A stretch of DNA of 45,838 nt from Spirosoma luteum DSM 19990. GTDB taxonomy: Bacteria > Bacteroidota > Bacteroidia > Cytophagales > Spirosomataceae. Each line of letters opens with the position of its first letter. Positions within the stretch are counted from its first letter, which is position 1. The notes under the pieces are model-generated. The model ran no database searches. It was not told the origin of the DNA and worked only from the letters and a program-made list of their open reading frames with translations. The DNA lies in the NCBI RefSeq assembly GCF_000374065.1, contig NZ_KB893251.1, forward strand, positions 84,349-130,186. The letters are read 5' to 3'. A program made the position numbers and the translations under genes. Shown in pieces: positions 25,411 to 33,797 of this stretch.

Positions 25411-26086
25411 TGGGATGATTGCCCGGCGTTTTCGCGCTTATGCGGATCGGAACGATGTCGTATTATTTGCGTCGGGCGTTTCGAACTCCAAAGAGACCCG
25501 CCCGGAACCGTACGCACGCGAACGTCATCTGGTAGAAGACACGCTGCGGCAGGCGCCAGGCTGTCTATTTGTTTATTTCAGTACCGCCAGCATTGCCGAC
25601 CCCATCGAGCAGGGTTCGCCCTATGTGATGCATAAAATGGCCCTTGAGGAGTTAATCAAAGAGCAGGCAAGTGCTTACCTGATTATCAGAGCGTCGAACG
25701 TGGTGGGGGGACCGGGTAATCCGCATACGATTCTGAATTTCTTTGTCGACCGTATCCGTCGGCAGGAGTCATTTACCATCTGGCAGCACGCGGTACGAAA
25801 TGTTATTGATATTGACGACCTTTATCAACTCGTCAGCGGGTGCATCGCCGATGCTTCCACCTGGAACCAAACACTCGTTGTGGCCAACCCTTATTCGGTC
25901 AGTCCATTGGTTATAGTGCAGGCCATCGAGCGGCACACGGGGCAAAAGGCCAAGTATGAGTTGCTGGACAAGGGGGCAGCCTTCACCTTACCAGCCGAAA
26001 TGGTAAGCAAACGCTTACCGAACGCTGATGACGACTGGCAACCCGAACGGTATATTACCCGCCTGCTCCAAAAATACTATGTATGA
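25397..26086 (+). CDS. Short NAD(P)-dependent epimerase/reductase (extended SDR type)
   Basis: The 229-residue protein has a shortened Rossmann start (MLVGDGMIARRF), a serine-type active region YFSTASI, and the YxxxK pair in YVMHKMALEEL. ASNVVGGPGN resembles the RxxNVxGP segment of sugar-nucleotide epimerases and reductases. It is about 70 residues shorter than typical RmlD or GalE, lacking part of the early cofactor domain, so activity is not certain. It overlaps the preceding glycosyltransferase by 14 bases and probably helps make a nucleotide sugar for the cluster. Confidence 0.75.
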   Translation: MLVGDGMIARRFRAYADRNDVVLFASGVSNSKETRPEPYARERHLVEDTLRQAPGCLFVYFSTASIADPIEQGSPYVMHKMALEELIKEQASAYLIIRASNVVGGPGNPHTILNFFVDRIRRQESFTIWQHAVRNVIDIDDLYQLVSGCIADASTWNQTLVVANPYSVSPLVIVQAIERHTGQKAKYELLDKGAAFTLPAEMVSKRLPNADDDWQPERYITRLLQKYYV

Positions 26087-26304
26087 TGCGGCACCCGGCC
26101 CGGTAATTCTTCGAAACCCGCGTCATACCGCCTGACGAATCAGGTAAGTGACAGTAGAGGGTGACAAAATTTGTCCAACTCCCTGACAACCCGGGCCACT
26201 GGCGCGGTTCTGTTTGTTGCTGCGGGGCTACCAACTAAACCTTGGCAGCCTGAATGTACGGTACTAGTGCCGGTTACGTTTAACAAAAGACTGATTGTAT
26301 TATA

Positions 26305-26335
26305 TTGACCATTTTTCCTCCGCGCTGTAAGTTTA
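26305..26335 (+). promoter_or_regulatory. Candidate promoter before the 26378 glycosyltransferase
   Basis: TTG at 26305-26307 is followed after 20 bases by TAAGTTTA (26328-26335), matching 7 of 8 positions of the Bacteroidota -7 box. It lies in the longest gap of the run (about 290 bases), 42 bases before the next ATG. It may start a second transcript in the glycan locus. Nothing else is evident in this gap. Confidence 0.4.
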
Positions 26336-26377
26336 TATAGCAGTGATTCGCTTTCAACGTGGCTAAACAAGTTTTGT

Positions 26378-27625
26378 ATGAAAATTGCCGTATGGCACAA
26401 CCTTCCCAGCGGAGGGGGAAAACGGGCAATGTTTTATCATTTGCAGGGATTGAAAGAACGCGGTCATCAGATTGAAATCTGGACTACACCTCAGGCCGAC
26501 AATCAATACCTTGATTTTAATTCGATTGGGCCTATCCACGTCGTTCCTTTCGATTCGCCGGGCGAATCGGTTCCGATGCGGGATCGCTTTGGGTATCTTG
26601 GTTTCCACCAGGATACAGCCATGCGCTCCATGATTGCTCACAGCCATGTTTGTGCCGAACAGATACAGGCGGGTAACTTCGATGTGCTGTTTGCCAACAG
26701 CTGCATGGTATACGGATCGCCTTACATTGCCCGTTTCACAACGCTGCCAACGCTGCTGTATTTGGGAGAACCCCTTCGCTATCTGTACGAAGCACAGCCG
26801 CAATTACCCTGGTGTGCGCCCGGTGAAATGCAGTCCTGGACCAGTTATGCCTACTGGCGTATGCTGGTTAACGACCTTTGGCGGCAGCGACAGCTACGCG
26901 TGATCATGCGCGAAGAACAGCTCAATGCAGCCGCCTTTGACCGCATCCTGGTCAACTCGTTATTCTCCGTAGAAACCTGCCTGCGCGTGTACAGTCTGGA
27001 TGCAGAAGTGAGCTACCTGGGCGTTGATACCCGTATTTTCCGGCCCCTCGGCCTGGCCCGTCAGCCCTTCGTGATGTGTACCGGTAGTTTCCAAGCCCGA
27101 AAAGACCCTTCGTTCATCATTGAGTCCCTCAGCCATATTCCGGTTTCCCGCCGGCCAGGACTGGTATGGGTGAGCAATTACACCGATAGTGTTTTTGAAG
27201 CCCGTATGCAGCAACAGGCACAACGGACCGGTGTGGACCTGAGCCTGCGCAAAATGGTGTCGGATGACGAACTGGTCCGGCTGTTGAATCAGGCGAGTGC
27301 CTTTGTGTACGCCCCCCGCCTGGAACCTTTCGGGCTGGCCCCGCTGGAGGCCAACGCCTGCGGCTTACCCGTGGTAGCGGTGGCCGAAGGCGGCATCCGC
27401 GAATCCATCCAGCACGGTCAGAACGGCCTGCTCGTAAACCGGGACACGCATCAGATGGCCCAGGCAATCGACTCCCTGCTCAGCAGTAAAACGCTGTGGG
27501 ACCAAATGTCAAAAAGAGCCATTGACATCATTGACAGCCAATGGTCGCTAACGGTCTGTACAGACCGTATCGAACAGGCTCTTCAACAAACAATCCAACA
27601 GCCCAAAGCTCCAATTGCTGAATGA
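26378..27625 (+). CDS. GT4-family glycosyltransferase
   Basis: A GT-B enzyme of 415 residues. It starts MKIAVWHNLPSGGGKRAMFYHLQGL, where the Gly-rich loop binds the donor phosphate. It carries the EX7E motif in PRLEPFGLAPLEANACGLPVV. TGSFQARKDPSFIIESL marks the second domain. It is soluble and probably membrane-associated at the cytosolic face. It begins a tightly packed set of glycosyltransferases; its last four bases overlap the next start (ATGA). Confidence 0.88.
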   Translation: MKIAVWHNLPSGGGKRAMFYHLQGLKERGHQIEIWTTPQADNQYLDFNSIGPIHVVPFDSPGESVPMRDRFGYLGFHQDTAMRSMIAHSHVCAEQIQAGNFDVLFANSCMVYGSPYIARFTTLPTLLYLGEPLRYLYEAQPQLPWCAPGEMQSWTSYAYWRMLVNDLWRQRQLRVIMREEQLNAAAFDRILVNSLFSVETCLRVYSLDAEVSYLGVDTRIFRPLGLARQPFVMCTGSFQARKDPSFIIESLSHIPVSRRPGLVWVSNYTDSVFEARMQQQAQRTGVDLSLRKMVSDDELVRLLNQASAFVYAPRLEPFGLAPLEANACGLPVVAVAEGGIRESIQHGQNGLLVNRDTHQMAQAIDSLLSSKTLWDQMSKRAIDIIDSQWSLTVCTDRIEQALQQTIQQPKAPIAE

Positions 27626-28623
27626 CAATCGCGTTTACCATTTGCTCCATCAATTACCTGGCACAGGCCCGAACGCTGGGCAACTCACTCCGGCAAACCA
27701 ACCCCGATTATACGTACATTATCGGGCTGGTTGATCGGCTCGATCAGGCTACGCTGCCCCCCGACCTTCTGCCCGATTACCCCATCATTGAAATCGACAA
27801 GATCAACATTCCCGACTTTCCGGCCATGTGTGACCGCTACGATATCACCGAGTTGAATACGGCTGTTAAACCCTTTTTTATCGATTATTTCTACACGAAT
27901 TACCCAGCCCTGGAGCAAATCATTTACTTCGATCCCGATATCATCGTTTTTCAGCCACTCCATAAACTCAATCAGGACCTTCGGCAATACAGTATGGTGC
28001 TGACCCCGCACGAGTGCTTCCCCACCTCGGACTGGGAACGACCAAACGACCTGCACCACCTGAATACGGGCATTTTTAATCTGGGTTTTATTGGCCTTCG
28101 GAATGACGACACTGCCCGTCAGTTTGTTAACTGGTGGAAACAGCGGCTAATCTACGAATGTCGGATTGATCTATGCAATGGTCTGTTTGTTGATCAGCTA
28201 TGGGTTAACTTTGCCCCCGTTTATCACGATAATGTACTCGTGGAACATCACCCCGGTTATAACGTTGCTTACTGGAACATTCATGAGCGAACGCTATCGG
28301 AAGACGCAGACGGGCAGTGGTGGGTAACGTCTTTAACCGATGAGCCAGACCAGCCCCTGCAATTTTTTCATTACAGCGGATATGATCCTTACAAACCAGA
28401 TGCCATCTCTAAATACCAGACAAGGTATACGTTCGGGGAGCGGATGGATACAAAACCCTTGTTCGAACTATACCGAACAAGGCTCCTGGCCAACCACAAT
28501 GACCGGTATCGCCAATATCCCTGCGTGTACGTCAAACCGCCCAACGTATTACGCTATAAGCGGGTACGCAAAGTGTTGAAAAGTCCGCTTACTAAACTAA
28601 TAGCCTTTTTGGAGCGTCAATAA
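27622..28623 (+). CDS. GT8-like glycosyltransferase with intact metal motifs
   Basis: The 333-residue protein is a GT-A fold transferase. FTICSINYLAQARTLGNSL opens it. IIYFDPDIIVF carries the DXD metal site (D104, D106), HLNTGIFNLGF fits the N(S/T)G substrate motif, and QFFHYSGYDP supplies the late His that completes metal binding in GT8-type enzymes. The donor sugar is unknown. A clear paralogue lies at 30580-31587 but has lost these residues. The start overlaps the previous stop by four bases. Confidence 0.75.
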   Translation: MTIAFTICSINYLAQARTLGNSLRQTNPDYTYIIGLVDRLDQATLPPDLLPDYPIIEIDKINIPDFPAMCDRYDITELNTAVKPFFIDYFYTNYPALEQIIYFDPDIIVFQPLHKLNQDLRQYSMVLTPHECFPTSDWERPNDLHHLNTGIFNLGFIGLRNDDTARQFVNWWKQRLIYECRIDLCNGLFVDQLWVNFAPVYHDNVLVEHHPGYNVAYWNIHERTLSEDADGQWWVTSLTDEPDQPLQFFHYSGYDPYKPDAISKYQTRYTFGERMDTKPLFELYRTRLLANHNDRYRQYPCVYVKPPNVLRYKRVRKVLKSPLTKLIAFLERQ

Positions 28624-28697
28624 GCAGTTAGGCACTACCTGACTTGTTAAATTTTTCGGTTAGTTCCAGCAACGTCCTTCGGCCAATCCAACGTAGT

Positions 28698-29525
28698 ATG
28701 ACCCTGTCGAGTCCTGTTCGTGTAAACGTCGTTATACCGGTATACAAACAGACGCTTACTGAGTATGAAACGATTTCCCTGGCCCAGTGCCTTCGGGTGC
28801 TGGGGAATTACCCTATCTGGCTGGCGTGTCCGCATTCACTCGATACTACGGCTTACCGCGCCCTGGGGCCGAACCTGCAAACCCGCACCTTCGACGATAG
28901 CTATTTTGCCGACATACAGGGCTATAACCGCCTGATGGTAGCAAAAGAGTTTTATGAGGGGTTTGCCGATCAGGAGTATATGCTTATTTACCAGCTGGAT
29001 GCCTTCGTTTTTCGGGATGACTTGGCGTACTGGTGCCAGCAAAATTACGACTATATTGGGGCACCCTGGCTGCGCGACCGGGATTTCACCGGCCTGAGCG
29101 ATAAACTATGGTTTACCGTCAAACAGCAGGTAGCTACCTGGCTCAACCTGAAGAAAGAGGACGGTGTGACGCCCCGCGAAATTATCAATCTAAACGGTGT
29201 GGGTTGCGGAGGCTTCTCACTCCGGCGGGTTTCGGCCATGCTGCGCTGCCTTGAACCGTTTCAGCAAAAAATTGCGGAATACGACCGCATTCCCCTGCAC
29301 CAGTACCACGAAGACGTTTTCTGGGGTATTGAAGTAAATCGGTACTGGCCGAGGTTACGTATACCCAATTACCGAAAAGCGTTGTTTTTTGCCATTGAAT
29401 TTTATCCCGAATGGGCTGTTGAACATTATAATGAAGGACAATTACCATTTGGTTGCCACGCCTGGAATATCCATGGAACGGACTACTGGCGGTCTGTTTT
29501 CGCCAATTACGGGTACCAAATATAA
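28698..29525 (+). CDS. DUF5672 protein, probable glycosyltransferase
   Basis: I recognise the DUF5672 pattern: MLIYQLDAFVFRDDLAYWC, NYDYIGAPWL, NLNGVGCGGFSLRRVSAM and HEDVFWGIEV, ending in PFGCHAWNIHGTDYW. These resemble a GT-A fold, with QLDAFVF as a DXD-like site and GGFSLR as the acceptor loop. The function is inferred from pattern and context, as the family is formally uncharacterised. The ATG at 28698 gives 275 residues. It is embedded between glycosyltransferase genes. Confidence 0.78.
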   Translation: MTLSSPVRVNVVIPVYKQTLTEYETISLAQCLRVLGNYPIWLACPHSLDTTAYRALGPNLQTRTFDDSYFADIQGYNRLMVAKEFYEGFADQEYMLIYQLDAFVFRDDLAYWCQQNYDYIGAPWLRDRDFTGLSDKLWFTVKQQVATWLNLKKEDGVTPREIINLNGVGCGGFSLRRVSAMLRCLEPFQQKIAEYDRIPLHQYHEDVFWGIEVNRYWPRLRIPNYRKALFFAIEFYPEWAVEHYNEGQLPFGCHAWNIHGTDYWRSVFANYGYQI

Positions 29526-29532
29526 CGATGCG

Positions 29533-30561
29533 ATGACACCAGCACTTCACGATCAACCCACTGTTTCCATTGCGCTTTGCACCTATAATGGGGTAAACTA
29601 CTTACCGACTCAATGGCAAAGTCTGGTCAATCAGCAACGGTTGCCGAATGAAATTATCATTTCTGACGATCTATCAACTGATGGCACACCTCATTTACTG
29701 ACCCAATTCGCAGCCGATGCGCCTTTTCCCGTAACTGTTTTAGCCAACAAGACGCGCCTGGGGTATAACAAGAATTTTGAGCGGGCATTGTCTGCCTGTA
29801 CCGGTGAGTTGATTTTCATCTGCGACCAGGATGACCTGTGGTTGCCAGAAAAAATTGATACGATGGTGCACTATATGATTCAGCATCCGACCGCTCAGAT
29901 TGCCTTCTGCGATGCCTGGGTGACCGATGAGCAGCTACAGGGACGTGAAAAACGGTTTTGGGAATCCGTTCGGTTCGATGCCCAGACCCGCGCCCGCTGG
30001 CTATCCGGCGGAACCATGGACGTACTACTGGAAGGCAATCGGATGATGGGGTGTGCTACGGTTATCCGCCGTTCTTTTTTACCAATCCTGCTGCCCATTC
30101 CCGATAAAATACCGGGTTACATCTACGACGGATGGATAGCCCTGGTTGGAGCCACGCAAAATGTTATTCATTTCGTCGACCAGCCGCTGCAACTCTACCG
30201 TACTCACGTACAGCAGCAGGTAGGCGTTCGTCCGCAGCCGATCCCTGCCCGGACAAGATTACGGGATCGACTCACCCGGCACCGGGCCAGAAAACTAGCT
30301 CCACTGCACAGAAAGCAGATTCAGTTGAGCATCATCAGTCAGCTGCTCAGCAAACGAGTGTCATCTGACGCACCCGGTTTGCCCGAACTCTACCGGCGGC
30401 TGGCGCACTTCACGTTGCGCAGTCACCTGCCCCATAATCGCCTTAAACGCATCGCTCCTGTATTAACTAACTTGTGGCGGGGTAACTATACCCGGTATGC
30501 CGAACCGGCCGCCAACTGGTATGCCCCATTTTTAGCCGTCTTGGGCGATATTCTCGAATAA
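29533..30561 (+). CDS. GT2-family glycosyltransferase
   Basis: A 342-residue inverting transferase. VSIALCTYNGVNYLPTQWQSL and EIIISDDLSTDGT form the nucleotide-binding part, and FICDQDDLWLPEKI holds the metal-binding Asp residues. This CDQDD form is common in rhamnosyl- and galactosyltransferases of O-antigen loci, but the sugar cannot be assigned. I start at the ATG at 29533, seven bases after the previous stop. The longer frame upstream overlaps the DUF5672 gene and lacks family sequence. Confidence 0.88.
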   Translation: MTPALHDQPTVSIALCTYNGVNYLPTQWQSLVNQQRLPNEIIISDDLSTDGTPHLLTQFAADAPFPVTVLANKTRLGYNKNFERALSACTGELIFICDQDDLWLPEKIDTMVHYMIQHPTAQIAFCDAWVTDEQLQGREKRFWESVRFDAQTRARWLSGGTMDVLLEGNRMMGCATVIRRSFLPILLPIPDKIPGYIYDGWIALVGATQNVIHFVDQPLQLYRTHVQQQVGVRPQPIPARTRLRDRLTRHRARKLAPLHRKQIQLSIISQLLSKRVSSDAPGLPELYRRLAHFTLRSHLPHNRLKRIAPVLTNLWRGNYTRYAEPAANWYAPFLAVLGDILE

Positions 30562-30571
30562 TGTAGTTTTG
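30541..30571 (+). promoter_or_regulatory. Candidate Bacteroidota promoter inside the cluster
   Basis: TTG at 30541-30543 is followed after 20 bases by TAGTTTTG (30564-30571), an exact TAnnTTTG box. Transcription would start about two bases before the GTG start at 30580, giving an almost leaderless message. The -33 box lies within the end of the preceding gene. Confidence 0.45.
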
Positions 30572-30579
30572 CGTTCACT

Positions 30580-31587
30580 GTGCTACTAACTATCTGTACC
30601 GTTCGTCAACTACCCCAGGCATTTGCGCTGGGCGACAGTTTCAGGCATTTTGCCGGACAGGCTGCCACAGCACCGATTCTGATTGGACTGGTCGATAGTG
30701 CAGATGCGCTGCCCGCTGGCTTTACCTCACCTTACACACTACTTCCGGTAGCGGAATTGGTACCCGCCGACGAACTAGCCACTCTCTCGGCGCAGTATAC
30801 GCCAACCGAATTTGCGGCTGCCTGCAAGCCCTTATTCATCGCCGAAGCGTTTCGCCGGTATCCCGACGTAAATAACCTGGTGTATGCCGACCCGAATGGG
30901 CAGTTTTTATTTCCCCTGACTACGCTTTGGCATAAACTGGACACCGCTACTATCCTGTTGACTCCGTTTGTTACCCGCAGTCTGTCGGCTGGTGAGCCGG
31001 ATGAAAAATTCCTTCAGAATATTGGTCTTTACAGTGCTGATTTTCTGGCCTTTCGCCGGTCGTCGGAAACAGACCGGATGTTAGATTGGTGGGATGAACG
31101 GGTGCGAACACGGGCTTACGTGAACTTTTGCGCGGGGCTTTGTCTGGACCAGATATGGCTCATGCACGTTCCGGTTTTTTTCCGGCAGGCCCGCGTTATC
31201 AGGAATCCCGGCTGGCACACAGCCCTCTGGAATCTGCCCGAACGAACCCTGACCCCGGAAGCTGACCACTGGCTGGTAAACGGCCCGGCGGGAGAGAAAG
31301 ACCCCTTGCTGTTTTTTAATTTTAAAGGGCTATTAAACCCCAACGAGGGTTTCTTCACCCACCAGAACCGACTGCGCATGTCAGACAAATCGCCCGTTTC
31401 GGTATTGCTGGCTACCTACCGGCAGGCAGTTGACCAGCACAAACTACCAGTAATGAACAGCCACCCTGCCGCCTATGGGCAACAGCCCGAACCACCCGTT
31501 TTGCGCGGGTGGCGATACGCAGTGGTTAAATCCACCCGTACCGTTGTCCGCTTTCTGGATACCGTATACCTACCCGCCATTCGATAA
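30580..31587 (+). CDS. GT8-like paralogue with degenerate active site (possible pseudo-enzyme)
   Basis: The 335-residue protein aligns with the 27622-28623 product over its whole length, for example ILIGLVD, FAAACKPLFI, CLDQIWL and WNLPERTL. Its key motifs are altered. The metal site reads YADPNGQ, so the second Asp is Asn106. The NTG motif is NIG. The late HYSGYDP motif is NFKGLLNP, losing the His. Three separate metal or substrate positions are changed while the frame and fold residues are kept. It may be a non-catalytic partner, or have a changed donor or mechanism. The start is GTG at 30580, supported by alignment with the paralogue. Confidence 0.7.
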   Translation: MLLTICTVRQLPQAFALGDSFRHFAGQAATAPILIGLVDSADALPAGFTSPYTLLPVAELVPADELATLSAQYTPTEFAAACKPLFIAEAFRRYPDVNNLVYADPNGQFLFPLTTLWHKLDTATILLTPFVTRSLSAGEPDEKFLQNIGLYSADFLAFRRSSETDRMLDWWDERVRTRAYVNFCAGLCLDQIWLMHVPVFFRQARVIRNPGWHTALWNLPERTLTPEADHWLVNGPAGEKDPLLFFNFKGLLNPNEGFFTHQNRLRMSDKSPVSVLLATYRQAVDQHKLPVMNSHPAAYGQQPEPPVLRGWRYAVVKSTRTVVRFLDTVYLPAIR

Positions 31588-31699
31588 AGGAATCCTTGAA
31601 TAATGCGGGGGATTTAAGGATTTGTTGGCAAATAGACCTATTTTTACGGGTTAATTTCTCAGAAAAATACAAATCTGGCGAGTTTTCAGGTTTTCCCCA

Positions 31700-32809
31700 A
31701 TGAACGTACTCTTCGATCATCAATCGTTTACCGGCTTGCCTTACGGCGGTGTTTCCCGCTACTTTTTTGAACTCATGCGCTCCTTTGCCAAACGATCAGA
31801 CATTGAGTTTGAGTTGTCGTTATGGCTATCGAATAACGAGTACCTGAACGAGGCCTCCTTCAGTAAGCACTGGCGTTATCCCGCCTTCGCTCACCTGCGC
31901 AATGCCCACCGGGCGGCCTCCGTGCTTAACCGGTTGTATAGCCTGCAACGCATTAAGGCAGGGAAATTCGACATTTTCCACCCCACCTATTACCATCGCT
32001 ATTTCCTGAAATCCATTGGCAACAAGCCCTTTGTCCTGACTTTTTTCGATGCTACCAGCGAACGCTACGGGAAGCAGTACCCCGAACTGGGCGAAGGGCT
32101 GTACGAAACGAAAAAACAACTGCTGAGTCGAGCCGATTGCGTGATCTGCATCTCGGAGTTTTCTAAACAGGATCTGCTGCACTTTTTTCCGGTTAACCCG
32201 GATAAAGTGAAAGTAGTACCCCTGGGCACGACCATCAGTAATTATGTGCTTACGCCGGAGCAGCAGAAACCTCCGATGGATAAACCGTATTTGCTGTATG
32301 TGGGGAAACGGGGTTTGTATAAAAACTTCAATGGCTTTTTTCGGGCTATTCAGCCCGTACTGCACCGCCACCCCGATTTGCAGGTTGTCTGCTGCGGAGG
32401 GGGGACCTTCACGCCCGACGAACAAAGTCTGTTTCGGGAAGCCCGGCTGGGCGAACGGGTGCATTTCCATCCGCTGACCGATGCCGGTCTTATAAACCTG
32501 TATCAACACGCCCTTGCTTTTGTTTTTCCATCGCTGAATGAAGGATTTGGCATTCCGGTACTGGAGGCCTACAGCGCCGGGTGCCCGGTGGTATTGAGTG
32601 ACCGGAGTTCACTGCCCGAAGTAGGGGCGGATGCAGCGCTCTACTTCGACCCGGAAAACGATGAATCCATAGCGGATGCCATTGACCGGGTGGTAACTGA
32701 CGATGCGCTGCGTACTGAACTACGCCAAAAGGGCAGTGAACGACTACGCCATTTTTCGTGCGACAAAACGGCACAACAGACCCTGGACGTTTATCAATCA
32801 TTGGGCTAA
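31700..32809 (+). CDS. GT4-family glycosyltransferase
   Basis: A GT-B enzyme of 369 residues. It begins MNVLFDHQSFTGLPYGGVSRYFFELM, with the donor-binding Gly loop. The C-terminal half has LYVGKRGLYKNFNGFFRAI and PSLNEGFGIPVLEAYSAGCPVV with the EX7E pair. DCVICISEFSKQDLL is typical of mannosyltransferase-like members, but that is only resemblance. The next gene starts 7 bases after its stop. Confidence 0.88.
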   Translation: MNVLFDHQSFTGLPYGGVSRYFFELMRSFAKRSDIEFELSLWLSNNEYLNEASFSKHWRYPAFAHLRNAHRAASVLNRLYSLQRIKAGKFDIFHPTYYHRYFLKSIGNKPFVLTFFDATSERYGKQYPELGEGLYETKKQLLSRADCVICISEFSKQDLLHFFPVNPDKVKVVPLGTTISNYVLTPEQQKPPMDKPYLLYVGKRGLYKNFNGFFRAIQPVLHRHPDLQVVCCGGGTFTPDEQSLFREARLGERVHFHPLTDAGLINLYQHALAFVFPSLNEGFGIPVLEAYSAGCPVVLSDRSSLPEVGADAALYFDPENDESIADAIDRVVTDDALRTELRQKGSERLRHFSCDKTAQQTLDVYQSLG

Positions 32810-32816
32810 CGAGGGC

Positions 32817-33710
32817 ATGAAATCGACACAAGAATCACTTTATTCCTTCGTTACTAGGCCTTACACTCCCCGGCCGGGTTTGGCTACTAATGGGCAGACG
32901 TATCCCAGGCTAACGGTTATTACGCCCTCCTTCAATCAGGCGCAGTACCTGGAGCGGACGATCCTGAGTGTGTTGAATCAGCAGTATCCAAACCTGGAAT
33001 ATTTTATTATGGATGGTGGTTCAACGGATGGGAGTCTGGCGATCATCAAAAAATACGAACCTTATCTGGCGGGCTGGGTCAGTGAAAAAGATCGTGGTCA
33101 AACGGATGCGATCAACAAAGGTATCCAGCGGGCAACGGGTGATTATGTTGCCTTCCAAAACTCCGACGATGTATTTGCTCCCCACGCCTTTGAGCGGGTA
33201 GCCAACGCCTGGCATAAGCACCCAACTACCGACGTTTTCTTCGGGGATATGTACATTACCGATGAACGCGACGTTATTCTGGAGGAAATGCGGGCTCCCG
33301 AATTTTGTGTGGAATGCCATATTCACGAAGGCATGCAGGTTTTTAATCAGTCATTATTTATCAAACGCAGTCGTATCGGTCTGCTCGACGAAAGCCTTCG
33401 GTTCGTTATCGACTACGAAATTGTGGCCCGGCTGGGTGTACAGGCAGGTATTCAATTTAGACATGTTGCTGGTTTTTGGGGTGGTTTCCGGGTGCAGCCT
33501 GACGCCAAATCATCAACTATTGCCGGTACGGTAGGCCTGCAGGAACACGAACTCATAAAAGAAAAATACCGCCCTATGCTCACGTCGGCACTGGGCGCTT
33601 TCTTCTGGAAGCGGTACTGTCGGCTCCGCAAACTGCTTAGCTTCGCCCTACAGGGTGAATTCAAATACGTTCAACATCGGTTGCAGCTTAACCGCTCCAG
33701 ACAAAAATAA
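32817..33710 (+). CDS. GT2-family glycosyltransferase
   Basis: A 297-residue transferase. LTVITPSFNQAQYLERTILSVLNQQYPNLEYFIMDGGSTDGS is the standard nucleotide-binding opening after a 35-residue lead, and QNSDDVFAP contains the metal-binding Asp pair. GWVSEKDRGQTDAINKG is also a family hallmark. I start at the ATG at 32817; a frame from 32703 overlaps the preceding gene and adds unrelated residues. It is soluble and probably works at the cytosolic membrane face. The sugar is unknown. Confidence 0.88.
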   Translation: MKSTQESLYSFVTRPYTPRPGLATNGQTYPRLTVITPSFNQAQYLERTILSVLNQQYPNLEYFIMDGGSTDGSLAIIKKYEPYLAGWVSEKDRGQTDAINKGIQRATGDYVAFQNSDDVFAPHAFERVANAWHKHPTTDVFFGDMYITDERDVILEEMRAPEFCVECHIHEGMQVFNQSLFIKRSRIGLLDESLRFVIDYEIVARLGVQAGIQFRHVAGFWGGFRVQPDAKSSTIAGTVGLQEHELIKEKYRPMLTSALGAFFWKRYCRLRKLLSFALQGEFKYVQHRLQLNRSRQK

Positions 33711-33716
33711 GGTTTG

Positions 33717-33774
33717 GTATTCAGTCCATCGGCCGGTCTGCGTTCAGCATGGCCAACTTCCTTAGCCTGAATAC
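33717..33774. repeat. Short inverted repeat before the Wzy/WaaL-type gene
   Basis: GTATTCAG (33717-33724) and CTGAATAC (33767-33774) are perfect inverses across 42 bases, filling much of the 87-base gap between the GT2 and membrane-protein genes. Eight base pairs across a long loop is weak on its own. Confidence 0.3.
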
Positions 33775-33797
33775 GACAATAACAAAACGTCCTCTTT

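Noticed and set aside
31826..32509. Open frame of 227 codons antisense to a GT4 gene
   Set aside because: It mirrors the conserved GT4 gene, shows no start context and has no family resemblance.
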